From positions 1-47,655 of the forward strand of contig JARHYC010000017.1 in assembly GCA_029264955.1 (NCBI GenBank): a DNA stretch of 47,655 nt, in the 5' to 3' direction. Position numbers and translations under genes: made by a program. Origin of the DNA: Faecalibacterium sp. GTDB taxonomy: Bacteria; Bacillota; Clostridia; Oscillospirales; Ruminococcaceae. The notes beneath the pieces are model-generated. The model did not search any database, was not told the origin of the DNA, and saw only the letters and a program-made list of their open reading frames with translations. Below are positions 1 through 8,268 of this stretch, in pieces. Position 1 is the stretch's first letter; every line of letters begins with the position of its first letter.

Positions 1-1
1 A

Positions 2-127
2 GTCAGCGCACAGGCAGCAGCTGCCGCGGCAATCGATGCAATCGGCAATGCAGAACCTGCTGAAGAAGCAAAACCCGCCGCAGAAGAGTCTGCCGCACCT
101 GCTGCGGAAGAAACTGCAAACGTTTAA
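2..127 (+). CDS. C-terminal tail of an Ala/Glu-rich protein (partial)
   Basis: Only the last 41 codons are present, ending at TAA 125-127, and the 5' end lies outside the window. The visible tail is a run of Ala, Glu and Pro with one short Ile-Asp-Ala-Ile stretch. Tails of this kind are common on TatA/TatB-type proteins and on some ribosome-associated proteins. Because tatA and tatC follow directly, an upstream Tat-family subunit is possible, but no diagnostic residue is visible, so the function stays unassigned. Confidence 0.6.
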   Translation, partial: VSAQAAAAAAIDAIGNAEPAEEAKPAAEESAAPAAEETANV

Positions 128-137
128 TTCTGTCGCA

Positions 138-159
138 ACTGCCCTTATATAAGGGCAGT
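138..159. repeat. 22-bp perfect palindrome upstream of tatA
   Basis: A perfect 22-bp inverted repeat with half-site ACTGCCCTTAT lies between the upstream stop and tatA. There is no spacer and no T-run after it, so it is a poor terminator. It could be an operator, or an mRNA hairpin separating the upstream gene from tatAC. Confidence 0.5.
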
Positions 160-221
160 GGCAATATAAGTGGAACATGGCCGGCCGGCTGAGCTGGATG
201 GCCCAAAAAGGAGAGTTACTT

Positions 222-416
222 ATGAGAATCGGAACCCAAGAATTGATGATCATCCTGCTGGTTGTCCTGATTATTTTTGGACCCAAGCAGCTGCCGAAGC
301 TGGGCAAGATGTTCGGCAAGACCATGCGTAGTTTTAAGGACGGCATCAACGAAGTAGCTGATGACGACGAAGCACCCGCAGAAAAGAAAGAAGCAAAGAC
401 CGAGGATAAAGAGTAA
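222..416 (+). CDS. tatA: Sec-independent translocase subunit TatA/TatE
   Basis: This 64-residue protein is a pore-forming subunit of the twin-arginine translocase, which moves folded proteins across the membrane. It has the canonical TatA plan: a short N terminus, a single hydrophobic helix at about residues 5-18, the FGP hinge at 19-21, an LPKLGK amphipathic helix running to about 42, and a charged Glu/Lys tail. ATG 222 is chosen because AAGGAGAG sits about 10 bases upstream; the in-frame ATG at 177 has no such site. tatC follows after 3 bases, so the two form a minimal TatAC operon of the type known in Firmicutes. Confidence 0.93.
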   Translation: MRIGTQELMIILLVVLIIFGPKQLPKLGKMFGKTMRSFKDGINEVADDDEAPAEKKEAKTEDKE

Positions 417-419
417 GAT

Positions 420-1208
420 ATGGCCAAAACACTGACGAAAAAAACGGCAGTGGAACGGGACGGAAGCATGAGTCTTGGCGGCCATATGAAAGAGCTGCGC
501 AATCGTCTGTTCGTTTGTGCAGCTGTCTTTGCAATCGGCACGGTATTCTTCCTGGCACATGCGGCTGAGCTGGTTACGCTGATGGCTGATATGGGCTGGC
601 AGTGTGGCTACACCCTGGTCACCATCTCTCCGCAGGAAAAACTGTTGCAGTATTTCCGCTTGGCGCTGATGGCGGCTATCATTATTACTGTCCCAGTTGT
701 GCTGTATCAAATTTGGGCCTTTGCAAAACCGGGCCTGAGAAAAAATGAAAATCTGTTCTTCGGTATGACACTGCTGTTGGGCTTGGGCCTGTTCTGTGTA
801 GGCGTATTTTTCGCCTATAAAGTCACCCTGCCCTTCATGCTGAACTTCTTGATCACACTGGAAGGCACAGACCAAATTACGGCGCAGATTAGTTTGGCAA
901 AGTATCTGGACTTTGTTTTGATGATTTTTACCATTTTCGGATGCATTTTTGAAATTCCGCTGGTAACAATTATTCTGGCAAAGCTGGGTATTGCTAGCCC
1001 TGCGCTGATGACAAAGGGCCGCGGTATTGCAATCGTAATTTGCTTCTTTGTCGCAGCAATCATTACCCCGCCTGACATCGTATCGCAGACTTTGGTTGCA
1101 ATTCCGATGGTTTTGTTGTATCAAATCTCTATCTGGTTGGCGAAGATTTTCTACAAGCCCCGCCTAGAGGATGATGACGACGAGGATGCGGATGACGACG
1201 AAGACTAA
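420..1208 (+). CDS. tatC: Sec-independent translocase subunit TatC
   Basis: This 262-residue, six-helix membrane protein is the TatC signal-peptide receptor. It shows the N-terminal HMKELRNRL segment that matches the TatC HLxELRxRL signature, alternating hydrophobic helices, and a late ITPPD motif typical of the family. The C terminus is a long Asp/Glu run. It begins 3 bases after tatA and has no independent promoter, so it is co-transcribed. ATG 468 is an alternative start, but it would leave little sequence before the signature. A strong terminator follows at 1233. Confidence 0.95.
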   Translation: MAKTLTKKTAVERDGSMSLGGHMKELRNRLFVCAAVFAIGTVFFLAHAAELVTLMADMGWQCGYTLVTISPQEKLLQYFRLALMAAIIITVPVVLYQIWAFAKPGLRKNENLFFGMTLLLGLGLFCVGVFFAYKVTLPFMLNFLITLEGTDQITAQISLAKYLDFVLMIFTIFGCIFEIPLVTIILAKLGIASPALMTKGRGIAIVICFFVAAIITPPDIVSQTLVAIPMVLLYQISIWLAKIFYKPRLEDDDDEDADDDED

Positions 1209-1232
1209 TCGCGTTTTATGATTCTATGAAAT

Positions 1233-1275
1233 AAAAGGCCGACAGAGAACACAAATCTCTGTCGGCCTTTTTATT
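1233..1275 (+). terminator. Intrinsic terminator after tatAC
   Basis: A 16-bp perfect stem (1233-1248 with 1256-1271) with a 7-base loop runs into TTTTTATTTT. It ends the tatAC transcript. Confidence 0.93.
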
Positions 1276-1843
1276 TTAAGATAAAAGAAACATATTTTTC
1301 TATTAGGCATGATTGATGCAAGTACTAAATCTGTGTGAGCCGACATAAATGCCAGACTTTATTTATACGAGCTGTATTTTATGTTCAGAATAGTCTATTT
1401 GGATATTGCTCATAGAAGAATCAGATCTCATTACAACCGGGAGATTCAGGATTTTATGAGTCTTTATGTTAGAGAAATACATTGTTCGGCGGGGGGCGTA
1501 TGCAGTGACGGTATCGTTCAAAAACAGATGTTTTTATTTTACTGCTTTTGGATTCAACATCGGTAGATTCTGCGGCACCCAGGTGCGTTTTGAAATTGCA
1601 ATATTCCCGGCATACATCCGATTGCAAAGTGGTATACGATTCTGTCGTTGTACGCACAGAATGGCACATTCTGTGTATCTTGTCATGTTTTTTATGTGCA
1701 TCATAAACTATATGCTGCAGAGAGTGCATGTGTTCTAATTTATATCGAATTATCAGCTGTTTTGTGATAGATGTCCACTTTGGAATATAGTACCTTTTTT
1801 ATGCTGGAAAAGACAAAAGTCTATGCCACTGACCAACGAACTA
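1276..1843. other. AT-rich stretch without a supported gene
   Basis: About 570 bases separate the tatC terminator from the ROK kinase promoter. Short open frames exist (for example 1381-1566 plus) but lack ribosome sites and protein-like composition. The only structure I see is an inverted repeat at 1655-1675 (9-base arms CACAGAATG/CATTCTGTG, 3-base spacer), with a further ATTCTGT half-site just upstream. It may be a decayed gene or a regulatory region. Confidence 0.4.
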
Positions 1844-1852
1844 TGCTATACT
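1844..1852 (+). promoter_or_regulatory. Extended -10 promoter for the ROK kinase
   Basis: TGCTATACT (TG at 1844, TATACT at 1847-1852) matches an extended -10 element. No good -35 box is visible. It lies 45 bases before the chosen start codon. Confidence 0.6.
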
Positions 1853-1896
1853 GAATATAATAGGCCAATCGGAAAGAGAAAAGGAGAATGGACATT

Positions 1897-2844
1897 ATGA
1901 AAGAGTATGCATTTGGTATTGATTTAGGTGGTACAACTGCAAAAATTGGTTTGTTTCATGTTACTGGCACACTGCTGGAAAAATGGGAGGTTGCCACGGA
2001 TACCTCTGACAATGGTGTACATATCCTGCCGAATCTAGCTGCAAGTGTAAAGAGCAAAATGGCGGAAAAGCAGCTGACCGCCGATCAGGTTGTGGGCGTT
2101 GGTATCGGTGTACCTGGTCCGGTCGTCAATGATTGCTATGTGCCCATCGTTTGCGCAAACCTGGGCGGCTGGGGCAAGCTGGATGTTGCGCAGGCATTGA
2201 GCGAGTTGTTGGACGGTATGTCTGTTAAGGTTGGCAACGACGCAAACATTGCGGCTCTGGGCGAAATCTGGGTGGGTACTGCAAAGGGCTGCCACAACAT
2301 GGTTATGGTCACGCTGGGTACTGGCGTTGGTGGTGGCGTTATCGTCAATGGTAAGGTCATTTGCGGGGAACATGGCGCAGGCGGCGAAATCGGCCATATT
2401 ACGGTGAATCGTCACGAAACCGAGTGCTGTGGTTGTGGCAAAAAGGGCTGCTTGGAGCAGTATTCCAGTGCAACCGGTATTGTCCGCTGCATGAAGAAGC
2501 TGCTGGCAGAGAGCGATGCACCCAGTGTGCTGCGGGATCGTGACTTTACGGCAAAAGATGTTCTGGATGCTGCCCGTGAAGGTGATGCGCTAGCTTTGCA
2601 GGAGCTGCATGACTGTGCAGATCTGTTGGGCTTTGCACTGTCCAGCATTGCAGCGACGGCTGACCCGGAAATGTTCCTGCTGGGCGGTGGCGTAAGCCGT
2701 GCCGGTGATATTCTGGTCAATGCAGTAACCGAAGCATATCAGAAGTACTGCTTTAGTGCAATCCGCGAAATTCCCATCAAGGTTGCCTCTCTGGGCAACG
2801 ATGCAGGCATTTGTGGTGCGGTTCGTCTGGTTAAGGGTGAATGA
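1897..2844 (+). CDS. glcK: ROK-family sugar kinase, probable glucokinase
   Basis: This 315-residue ROK protein probably phosphorylates glucose to glucose 6-phosphate in the cytoplasm. Visible features are the N-terminal ATP-binding loop GIDLGGTTAKIG, the catalytic GNDANIAALGE segment, GTGVGGG, a GEIGH zinc-ligand motif and the Cys-rich CCGCGKKGCLE zinc site that defines ROK proteins. ATG 1897 is preferred over ATG 1888 because GGAG at 1883 lies 10 bases from the former and only 1 base from the latter. It is monocistronic, between an extended -10 promoter and a strong terminator. Glucose is the likeliest substrate; another hexose is possible. Confidence 0.9.
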   Translation: MKEYAFGIDLGGTTAKIGLFHVTGTLLEKWEVATDTSDNGVHILPNLAASVKSKMAEKQLTADQVVGVGIGVPGPVVNDCYVPIVCANLGGWGKLDVAQALSELLDGMSVKVGNDANIAALGEIWVGTAKGCHNMVMVTLGTGVGGGVIVNGKVICGEHGAGGEIGHITVNRHETECCGCGKKGCLEQYSSATGIVRCMKKLLAESDAPSVLRDRDFTAKDVLDAAREGDALALQELHDCADLLGFALSSIAATADPEMFLLGGGVSRAGDILVNAVTEAYQKYCFSAIREIPIKVASLGNDAGICGAVRLVKGE

Positions 2845-2869
2845 TACTGCAAATATAAAACGCATAATA

Positions 2870-2905
2870 AAGCCCCCGGCAGAGCGTCTGCCGGGGGCTT
2901 TTGCT
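2870..2905. terminator. Bidirectional terminator
   Basis: A 14-bp stem (2870-2883 with 2887-2900, 3-base loop) followed by T-rich sequence. It lies between the convergent ROK kinase and the ABC exporter and can serve both strands. Confidence 0.9.
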
Positions 2906-2918
2906 ATTTTAACAGAAG

Positions 2919-4730
2919 TTATGATTCGGGAATGGGAGCGTCGGCGGGAATCTGATTCCACAAACGATAGTACACACCCTTCTTTTCCAGAAGCTGTTCG
3001 TGATTGCCTTCTTCGCAAATACCGTCTGCACCCAAAACCAGAATGCGGTCATAATCTTTGACAGTGGTCAAGCGGTGTGCAATGGTCAGTGTAGTGCGGC
3101 CATGTGCCAAGGCTTCCAGACTTTGACCAACCAGAATTTCGCTTTCATTATCCAGTGCGCTGGTTGCCTCGTCCAAAATCAGGATGCGGGGATCTTTCAG
3201 GAATACACGGGCAATCGCAATACGCTGTTTCTGTCCGCCGGACAGTTTCACACCGCGTTCGCCCACATAAGTGTCGTAGCCGTCTTTTAGGTCATGGATA
3301 AACCCATCTGCACCAGCCAGCACAGCAGCTTTCTGGATTTCCTCACGGGTCGCATCCGATTTGCCGTAAGCGATATTTTCCGCTACGGTACCACTGAACA
3401 TATGCACATCCTGCTGTACGATACCGATTGCACCACGCAGGCTCTTCAGCGTCACATCGCGCACGTCCTGACCGTCTACCTGAATGCTGCCGCTGGTTAC
3501 TTCATAGAAGCGGGGAATCAGATTGCACAGAGTGGTCTTACCGCCACCGGACGGACCCACCAGAGCCACACGCTCACCGGGACGAATGTGCAGATTTACA
3601 TGGTGCAGTACACGATTGTGGTCATCCGGATATTCAAAGCTCACATCATTGAAATCGATGCAGCCATTGGTTGCCTGCAAAGGCTTTGCATCGGGCTTAT
3701 CCTGAATCTCTATGGGAGTGTCCAGAATGTCGAAGAAACGCTCAATGCCGGTAACGCCCTGCTCAAAGTTTTCCGCAAACTCTACAATGCGGCGAATGGT
3801 GGCAATCAGCGTGGACACATACAAAGTATAAGCAACCAGATCACCGGCAGTAATCCAGCCTTTAACCATAAACAGACCGCCACCGCAGATGACGACCAGA
3901 TACATCAGACCGTCAAACAGGCGGGTGGAAAACTGGAAACGAGCCATATACTTATAGGATTCCTGCTTGACCCGCAGAAACTCCATGTTGCCCTGTTCGA
4001 ACTTTTTGTTTTCGGTATCTTCGGCGCAGAAGGCCTTGATGACACGTTCGCCCAGCAGACTGTCCTCAATACGACTGTTCAGATCACCGACCTGTACACG
4101 GCGACGGCGAAACGCAGCGCGCTGCTGATGATTGATCTGGATGGATACATAGATCATCGGAGGTACGCACAGGAACAGCAGAATTGTCAGCGGTACGTTG
4201 TAGGAGCAGAGAATACAGAAGCTGACCAGAATTTTCAGCCCGGCAATGAAGAATTCTTCCGGGCAGTGGTGTGCAAACTCGGTTACATCAAATAGGTCGC
4301 TGGTGATGCGCCCCATAATTTCACCGATCTTGGTGTTGGAGTAGTAGGTCAGCCCCAGTTTTTGCAGATGGGTGAATGCGTCTCGACGCATATCGGTTTC
4401 AATGGCAACACCCATGCAGTGTCCCACATCTGCCATATAATACTGGGCAGCCGCATCAATCAGGCGCAGAACCAGATATAGCAGCGACATCCGCAAAATC
4501 AGCGAAATGGTCAGCGCAGCGGCATTGTTCATCGCCGTATTGGTAATGGTACGCATAATCAGCGGCAGAACCATGTCACACAGGCAGGTCAGCGATGCGC
4601 AGAACAAATCCAGCGCAACGGTGCGACGGTATTTGTACAAATACGGCCAGAAGCGGCGCAGCAAAGTGCTGCTTGGCATAGCATGTGCACCCGGATCATC
4701 TACCGGGGGCGTCTTTTTACTTTTCAACAT
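2919..4730 (-). CDS. ABC exporter, fused membrane and ATPase domains
   Basis: A 603-residue half-transporter of the MsbA/LmrA type. The N-terminal 330 or so residues hold the transmembrane domain. The C-terminal ATPase has Walker A GPSGGGKTT near residue 391, signature LSGGQKQR near 495, Walker B ILILDEATSALD near 517, and the switch AHRL. The start at 4730 has GGAGAG five bases upstream; a longer frame upstream lacks a ribosome site. It is the last gene of a four-gene operon (6047-7324, 5473-6033, 4747-5469, then this). The substrate cannot be told from sequence; lipid, peptide or drug export are all possible. It probably works as a homodimer, since no partner half-transporter is adjacent. 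Confidence 0.92.
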   Translation of the reverse strand: MLKSKKTPPVDDPGAHAMPSSTLLRRFWPYLYKYRRTVALDLFCASLTCLCDMVLPLIMRTITNTAMNNAAALTISLILRMSLLYLVLRLIDAAAQYYMADVGHCMGVAIETDMRRDAFTHLQKLGLTYYSNTKIGEIMGRITSDLFDVTEFAHHCPEEFFIAGLKILVSFCILCSYNVPLTILLFLCVPPMIYVSIQINHQQRAAFRRRRVQVGDLNSRIEDSLLGERVIKAFCAEDTENKKFEQGNMEFLRVKQESYKYMARFQFSTRLFDGLMYLVVICGGGLFMVKGWITAGDLVAYTLYVSTLIATIRRIVEFAENFEQGVTGIERFFDILDTPIEIQDKPDAKPLQATNGCIDFNDVSFEYPDDHNRVLHHVNLHIRPGERVALVGPSGGGKTTLCNLIPRFYEVTSGSIQVDGQDVRDVTLKSLRGAIGIVQQDVHMFSGTVAENIAYGKSDATREEIQKAAVLAGADGFIHDLKDGYDTYVGERGVKLSGGQKQRIAIARVFLKDPRILILDEATSALDNESEILVGQSLEALAHGRTTLTIAHRLTTVKDYDRILVLGADGICEEGNHEQLLEKKGVYYRLWNQIPADAPIPES

Positions 4731-4746
4731 TTTTCTCTCCGTTTGT

Positions 4747-5469
4747 TCAAAGCTTGCGACTGTAATCTCGTGCACCGTAAATAGCAGTACCGATGCGCAC
4801 GATGGTTGCACCCTCTCGTACCGCGTTTTCGTAATCGCCGCTCATCCCCATAGAAAGCTGCTCCATAGAAACGTGTTCCAGGTGACGCTGCTGGGCTGCA
4901 AACGCAAGCTCACGCATACGGGCAAAATAACGACGATTTTCTGTATCACTTTGGTCTGCAGGGGGGATCGCCATCAAACCCTTGATACGCAGATGGTCAA
5001 ATCCGGCGGCAGCCTCCAGCAATGCAGGAAGTTCCGTTTCCGCTAAGCCGGTTTTGGATTCTTCGGCACCAATATTGACTTCCAGTAGAATATCCTGCAC
5101 CAAGTCCAGCTTGGCAGCTTCTTTTTCAATCGCCTGCATCAGGCGCAGACTGTCAACGCTCTGAATCAGGCTGGCACGACCCAGCACTTTTTTAATTTTG
5201 TTGGTCTGCAAATGTCCAATCAGATGTGCAGGTTTGCCCAGATAGCTACCAGCATCTGCATTGCGAACCAATTCCTGTACATGGTTTTCACCAAACAAAT
5301 CAATGGGGAGCTTGGCGCTTTCCATTACGGTTTCCGGTGAGCGGGTCTTGCAGGCTGCGCACAGTAGAACCTCTGCCGGGTCACGACCGGCCTCTTTGGC
5401 AGCGGCGGCGATTTTGTCGCGGATTTCCGCAATGACTTGCTGCATTTGCTGCGTAGTAACTTCTGGCAT
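4747..5469 (-). CDS. yggS: PLP-binding homeostasis protein, YggS/PLPBP family
   Basis: A 240-residue single-domain TIM-barrel protein that binds pyridoxal phosphate and is known in the family to buffer PLP and affect amino-acid balance. Lys41, in the sequence CKT, corresponds to the PLP Schiff-base lysine. Other family marks are FGENHVQE, IGHLQTNK, SMGMSGD and the terminal VRIGTAIYG phosphate-binding stretch. An AGGAGG site lies at the end of the preceding gene, whose stop is 3 bases away. It belongs to the four-gene operon ending with the ABC exporter. Confidence 0.93.
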   Translation of the reverse strand: MPEVTTQQMQQVIAEIRDKIAAAAKEAGRDPAEVLLCAACKTRSPETVMESAKLPIDLFGENHVQELVRNADAGSYLGKPAHLIGHLQTNKIKKVLGRASLIQSVDSLRLMQAIEKEAAKLDLVQDILLEVNIGAEESKTGLAETELPALLEAAAGFDHLRIKGLMAIPPADQSDTENRRYFARMRELAFAAQQRHLEHVSMEQLSMGMSGDYENAVREGATIVRIGTAIYGARDYSRKL

Positions 5470-5472
5470 GGG

Positions 5473-6033
5473 TTACACCTCCTCGGGGTAGTGGGCACGA
5501 ATGCCACCAATCAGTTTGGGGCGAGTGCGTGCGCACAGCAAAATAGCGCTGCCGATGTGGTCCACACTGAGCCGAACCGGTACCGCTACACGCTTTAGAT
5601 GCATACCAATCAAAGTGCCGCCAATATCCAAGCCTGCATTGGCGCGGACTTCTTCTACAGCGACAGGGTGTGAGAAATTCTGCCAGCAGGTGGTAGCCCA
5701 GCTGCCGCCTGCATGGGGCTGAGGCAGGACGCATACCGGCTCATAGCCAAAGCGTTCCGCAGCTTCTTGCTCCAGTACGATAGCGCGGTTCAGGTGCTCG
5801 CAGCACTGGGCAGCCAGATAAATGCCATGTTCTGCCAAAAGGGGAGCGATACCCTGATACACAGCAGCAGCAGCTTCCATGCTGGAATCCTTGCCAATGT
5901 GACCGCCTACGATTTCGCTGGAAGAACAGCCCACAATGAATAAATCACCGGCTTTCAGATGTGCCGCCTCGATTAGTTCGGCAGCAGCCTGCCGCGCCTG
6001 CATTTCAATATGTTCTCGTTCGATTGCTTCCAT
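5473..6033 (-). CDS. DUF436 / UPF0340 (YwlG-like) protein
   Basis: A 186-residue protein of the conserved Firmicute family DUF436, whose function is not established. Typical features are GDLFIVGCSSSEIVGG near the N terminus, the central QCCEHLNRA segment, and the NAGLDIGGTLIGMHLKRVAVPVR region. A strong GGAGG ribosome site precedes ATG 6033; an upstream in-frame ATG has none. It is co-transcribed with the neighbours on both sides (gaps of 13 and 3 bases). Confidence 0.88.
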   Translation of the reverse strand: MEAIEREHIEMQARQAAAELIEAAHLKAGDLFIVGCSSSEIVGGHIGKDSSMEAAAAVYQGIAPLLAEHGIYLAAQCCEHLNRAIVLEQEAAERFGYEPVCVLPQPHAGGSWATTCWQNFSHPVAVEEVRANAGLDIGGTLIGMHLKRVAVPVRLSVDHIGSAILLCARTRPKLIGGIRAHYPEEV

Positions 6034-6046
6034 AAATGAGCCTCCT

Positions 6047-7324
6047 TTATCGTGTAATACCATACAGTTGGTTGGCATCGGCATTGGCGAGCCAAATAGT
6101 GTTCGGAGTTTCGCAAACGCCAGTAATACGACCCTCCATCTTAGGTAATTGCGCAGCTACGGCACGGCGTAAAGTACCATCGTCCGATACAGAGAACGCC
6201 CAGCCGGTATCTGCTTTGGGGGTCAGCAGCCAGTGCTGTGTCAGGTCGGGCAAATTAAGCACAATTTTACGCAGTAAGGGATGTCCTGCAGTTTTATCCA
6301 CCCAAGAAATGGGGGTTCCGCAGACAGCTGCCCACACATCACCATTTTGTGATAATGACAACCCTGCGGCATAACCGTCCAGACCATCCAAAAGGATCTG
6401 CCCGGCATCTTGCACGGATTCTGTGCGTGCATCAGCAGGATAAGCCCAAACCCGGCGGGCATTGGTTTCGCTGAGGTAAACAGTTTTGCCGTCCGGAGAA
6501 ACTGCAATGCCGCCAGCACCGGATAAACCACCGGTCAGGCGTTCCACTTCACCTGTCTGTGGATTGAATATGTAAGCGGTTCCACTTCCGGTATGTGCCA
6601 TCAACTCAGTATGAAAACGCATCGATAGCCCCTCCAGCGCAGCAGGCTGCAGTGCATACTGGGTGAAATAAATCATACCATCCTTTGTAACAGCAATTGC
6701 AGAGGGCGAAACCAAAGGTTCACCGTCAATGCTGGTGAGAATGGGCTTTACATCAACCGCCCAGCCATCGAAGCTGGCACGGTAAAGCCCATTGCTGCCA
6801 GCCAGATACAGGCTGCCATCCGGGCCAAACATCATGCCGGAAATAGGACTGTCGGTAGAGAATACTTCCGCCAGACCCGTACCGTCCTCCCGAATGCGAA
6901 TGACCTTGTTGCCTTTCACGGCAACATATAACCAATCATCCTGTGAAGCAACACAAATCGGTTTTTCATAAGGTGCGATATCCAGTGCAGTTGTTTGTGT
7001 GTTGCCAGCGGTGGTCAAAGACATCACTTCTGTGGAAGGTTCATAGCTTTGCGGGGGTGCAGCAGGCGCGTGCAGCAGAAGATAGCCGGAATAACCAATG
7101 GCACCTGCAATCAGCAGAAAGCTGGTAACAACCTGAAATCTATGGAGAATGGCATCTCGTTCCGCCGCCATCTGACGCTGTGCCTGAGCCTTCTGGCGCT
7201 GGATTTGTTTTTTGGTGCGATTTGCACGGCGCAGCCAGCCCTGAACCCAGGGGATAACGGTAGGACCAAATAAAATCAGAATAATGGAAAAGAGCAGAAC
7301 CAATTCCGAAAAGCCGAACTTCAT
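6047..7324 (-). CDS. TatA-like membrane anchor fused to a strictosidine-synthase-like beta-propeller
   Basis: A 425-residue protein. Residues 1-30 resemble a TatA N terminus: FSEL, a hydrophobic helix, then FGP at 19-21 and a Pro/Trp-containing amphipathic start, in the same register as TatA at 222-416. A basic, Gln-rich helix (about 32-62) and a second membrane helix (about 64-85) follow. From about residue 110 the sequence reads as a six-bladed SMP-30/strictosidine synthase-like propeller, for example GGIAVSPDGKTVYLSETNAR and GLSLSQNGDVWAAVCG. First gene of a four-gene operon. The catalytic activity is unknown. The propeller is probably outside the cell if residues 64-85 act as an N-in helix. 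Confidence 0.8.
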   Translation of the reverse strand: MKFGFSELVLLFSIILILFGPTVIPWVQGWLRRANRTKKQIQRQKAQAQRQMAAERDAILHRFQVVTSFLLIAGAIGYSGYLLLHAPAAPPQSYEPSTEVMSLTTAGNTQTTALDIAPYEKPICVASQDDWLYVAVKGNKVIRIREDGTGLAEVFSTDSPISGMMFGPDGSLYLAGSNGLYRASFDGWAVDVKPILTSIDGEPLVSPSAIAVTKDGMIYFTQYALQPAALEGLSMRFHTELMAHTGSGTAYIFNPQTGEVERLTGGLSGAGGIAVSPDGKTVYLSETNARRVWAYPADARTESVQDAGQILLDGLDGYAAGLSLSQNGDVWAAVCGTPISWVDKTAGHPLLRKIVLNLPDLTQHWLLTPKADTGWAFSVSDDGTLRRAVAAQLPKMEGRITGVCETPNTIWLANADANQLYGITR

Positions 7325-7662
7325 AGCGTGTTTCCTTCTCCGGTAGAAAGCCGGTAATATTTTAGGAGAAAAAGTGCATAATATCCACTTTACAATACTA
7401 CTACTATACCGCAAATTCTGTGAAAAATCGAGTGCCACGCGGGAAAATCTCCCAGCGTGACGGAATCGGCATCAAATGCATATATTTTTGTGGGAGAGGA
7501 GGCACTGTAAAAGAAGAAGGAGTGGATACAGTATGCGTTGTATCCGCTCCTTTTGCGAGAAAATATTGGTTCCATTGAATGAGATGCGATGTTTTGATTG
7601 AAACAGATGCTCTGTATAAACGAGGCGACCGCTCTAGCTGTAAGAACGAGAATGCCAGAAAA
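7325..7662. other. Intergenic region, DJ-1 gene to propeller gene
   Basis: This 338-base space holds the upstream region of the four-gene minus-strand operon and a hairpin at 7517-7552. Short frames here lack ribosome sites, and no coding sequence is supported. Confidence 0.5.
7517..7552 (-). terminator. Probable terminator of the DJ-1 family gene
   Basis: A 14-base stem with one wobble (7517-7530 with 7539-7552), followed on the minus strand by a pyrimidine tract TTCTTCTTTT. It lies about 110 bases past the stop of the DJ-1 family gene. Confidence 0.6.
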
Positions 7663-8214
7663 TCAGTGACGATACTGCACCGCTTCTCGTACTTTATCGG
7701 CAGCATCCTGACCGTTCAGGATACGTACTAACTCCAGACCAAAGGGGATCGCACCACCCAGACCAAAGCTGGTGGTGATGTTGCCGTCGGTGACAACTTC
7801 GGTGTCCAGCACTTCGGCACCAGTCAGCTCCTGACGGAAGGATACGAAACTGGTTGCACGCTTGCCAGCCAGTAATCCCAGATGCCCTAGAATACTGGGC
7901 GCTGCACAAATAGCAGCAATAGGCTTGCCTGCTTCGGCAAAATAGGTGACAGCACCAATCACAGCGGGGCACAGTTCCAGATTCTGTGTGCCGGGCCAGC
8001 CACCGGGCAGAACCAGCATATCATAATCGGCAGGGTTAACATCCTCTGCCAGTACATCTGCGGTGATTTTTACCTTGTGGCTGCTGACGACCTGCAAGCT
8101 GCCGCCGACGGCCGCAATCGTAACGTCGATGTTGGCACGGTACAGCAGATCAGCTGTAATCAGAGCCTCACATTCCTCAGTGTCATTTGCAAAAAATAAC
8201 AGAACTTTAGCCAT
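7663..8214 (-). CDS. DJ-1/PfpI family protein
   Basis: A 183-residue single-domain protein of the DJ-1/ThiJ/YajL subgroup. It has the acidic residue in the N-terminal ANDTEECE segment and the nucleophile-elbow cysteine in AAICAAPSILG, the pair that forms the family's oxidisable Cys-Glu site. Related proteins act as glyoxal-damage or oxidative-stress factors; the exact role here is inferred. GGAGAAAGGAG precedes the ATG. An intrinsic terminator sits immediately upstream of this ribosome site (8235-8261), so expression needs read-through or a promoter inside yerC. Confidence 0.92.
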   Translation of the reverse strand: MAKVLLFFANDTEECEALITADLLYRANIDVTIAAVGGSLQVVSSHKVKITADVLAEDVNPADYDMLVLPGGWPGTQNLELCPAVIGAVTYFAEAGKPIAAICAAPSILGHLGLLAGKRATSFVSFRQELTGAEVLDTEVVTDGNITTSFGLGGAIPFGLELVRILNGQDAADKVREAVQYRH

Positions 8215-8234
8215 AAAATGACTCCTTTCTCCAT

Positions 8235-8261
8235 CAAAAAAAGCCGACGCATTGCGTCGGC
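8235..8261 (-). terminator. Terminator or attenuator between yerC and the DJ-1 gene
   Basis: A perfect 8-bp stem GCCGACGC/GCGTCGGC with a 3-base loop, followed on the minus strand by seven T residues. The T-run ends only a few bases before the ribosome site of the DJ-1 gene. Confidence 0.85.
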
Positions 8262-8268
8262 AGGATTG

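Noticed and set aside
1381-1738. Overlapping short frames between tatC and the ROK kinase
   Set aside because: They lack ribosome sites and protein-like composition.
3294-4295. Long open frame on the plus strand (333 codons)
   Set aside because: It lies antisense to the ABC exporter, whose Walker A, signature and Walker B motifs are clear. It has no ribosome site and looks low in protein content.
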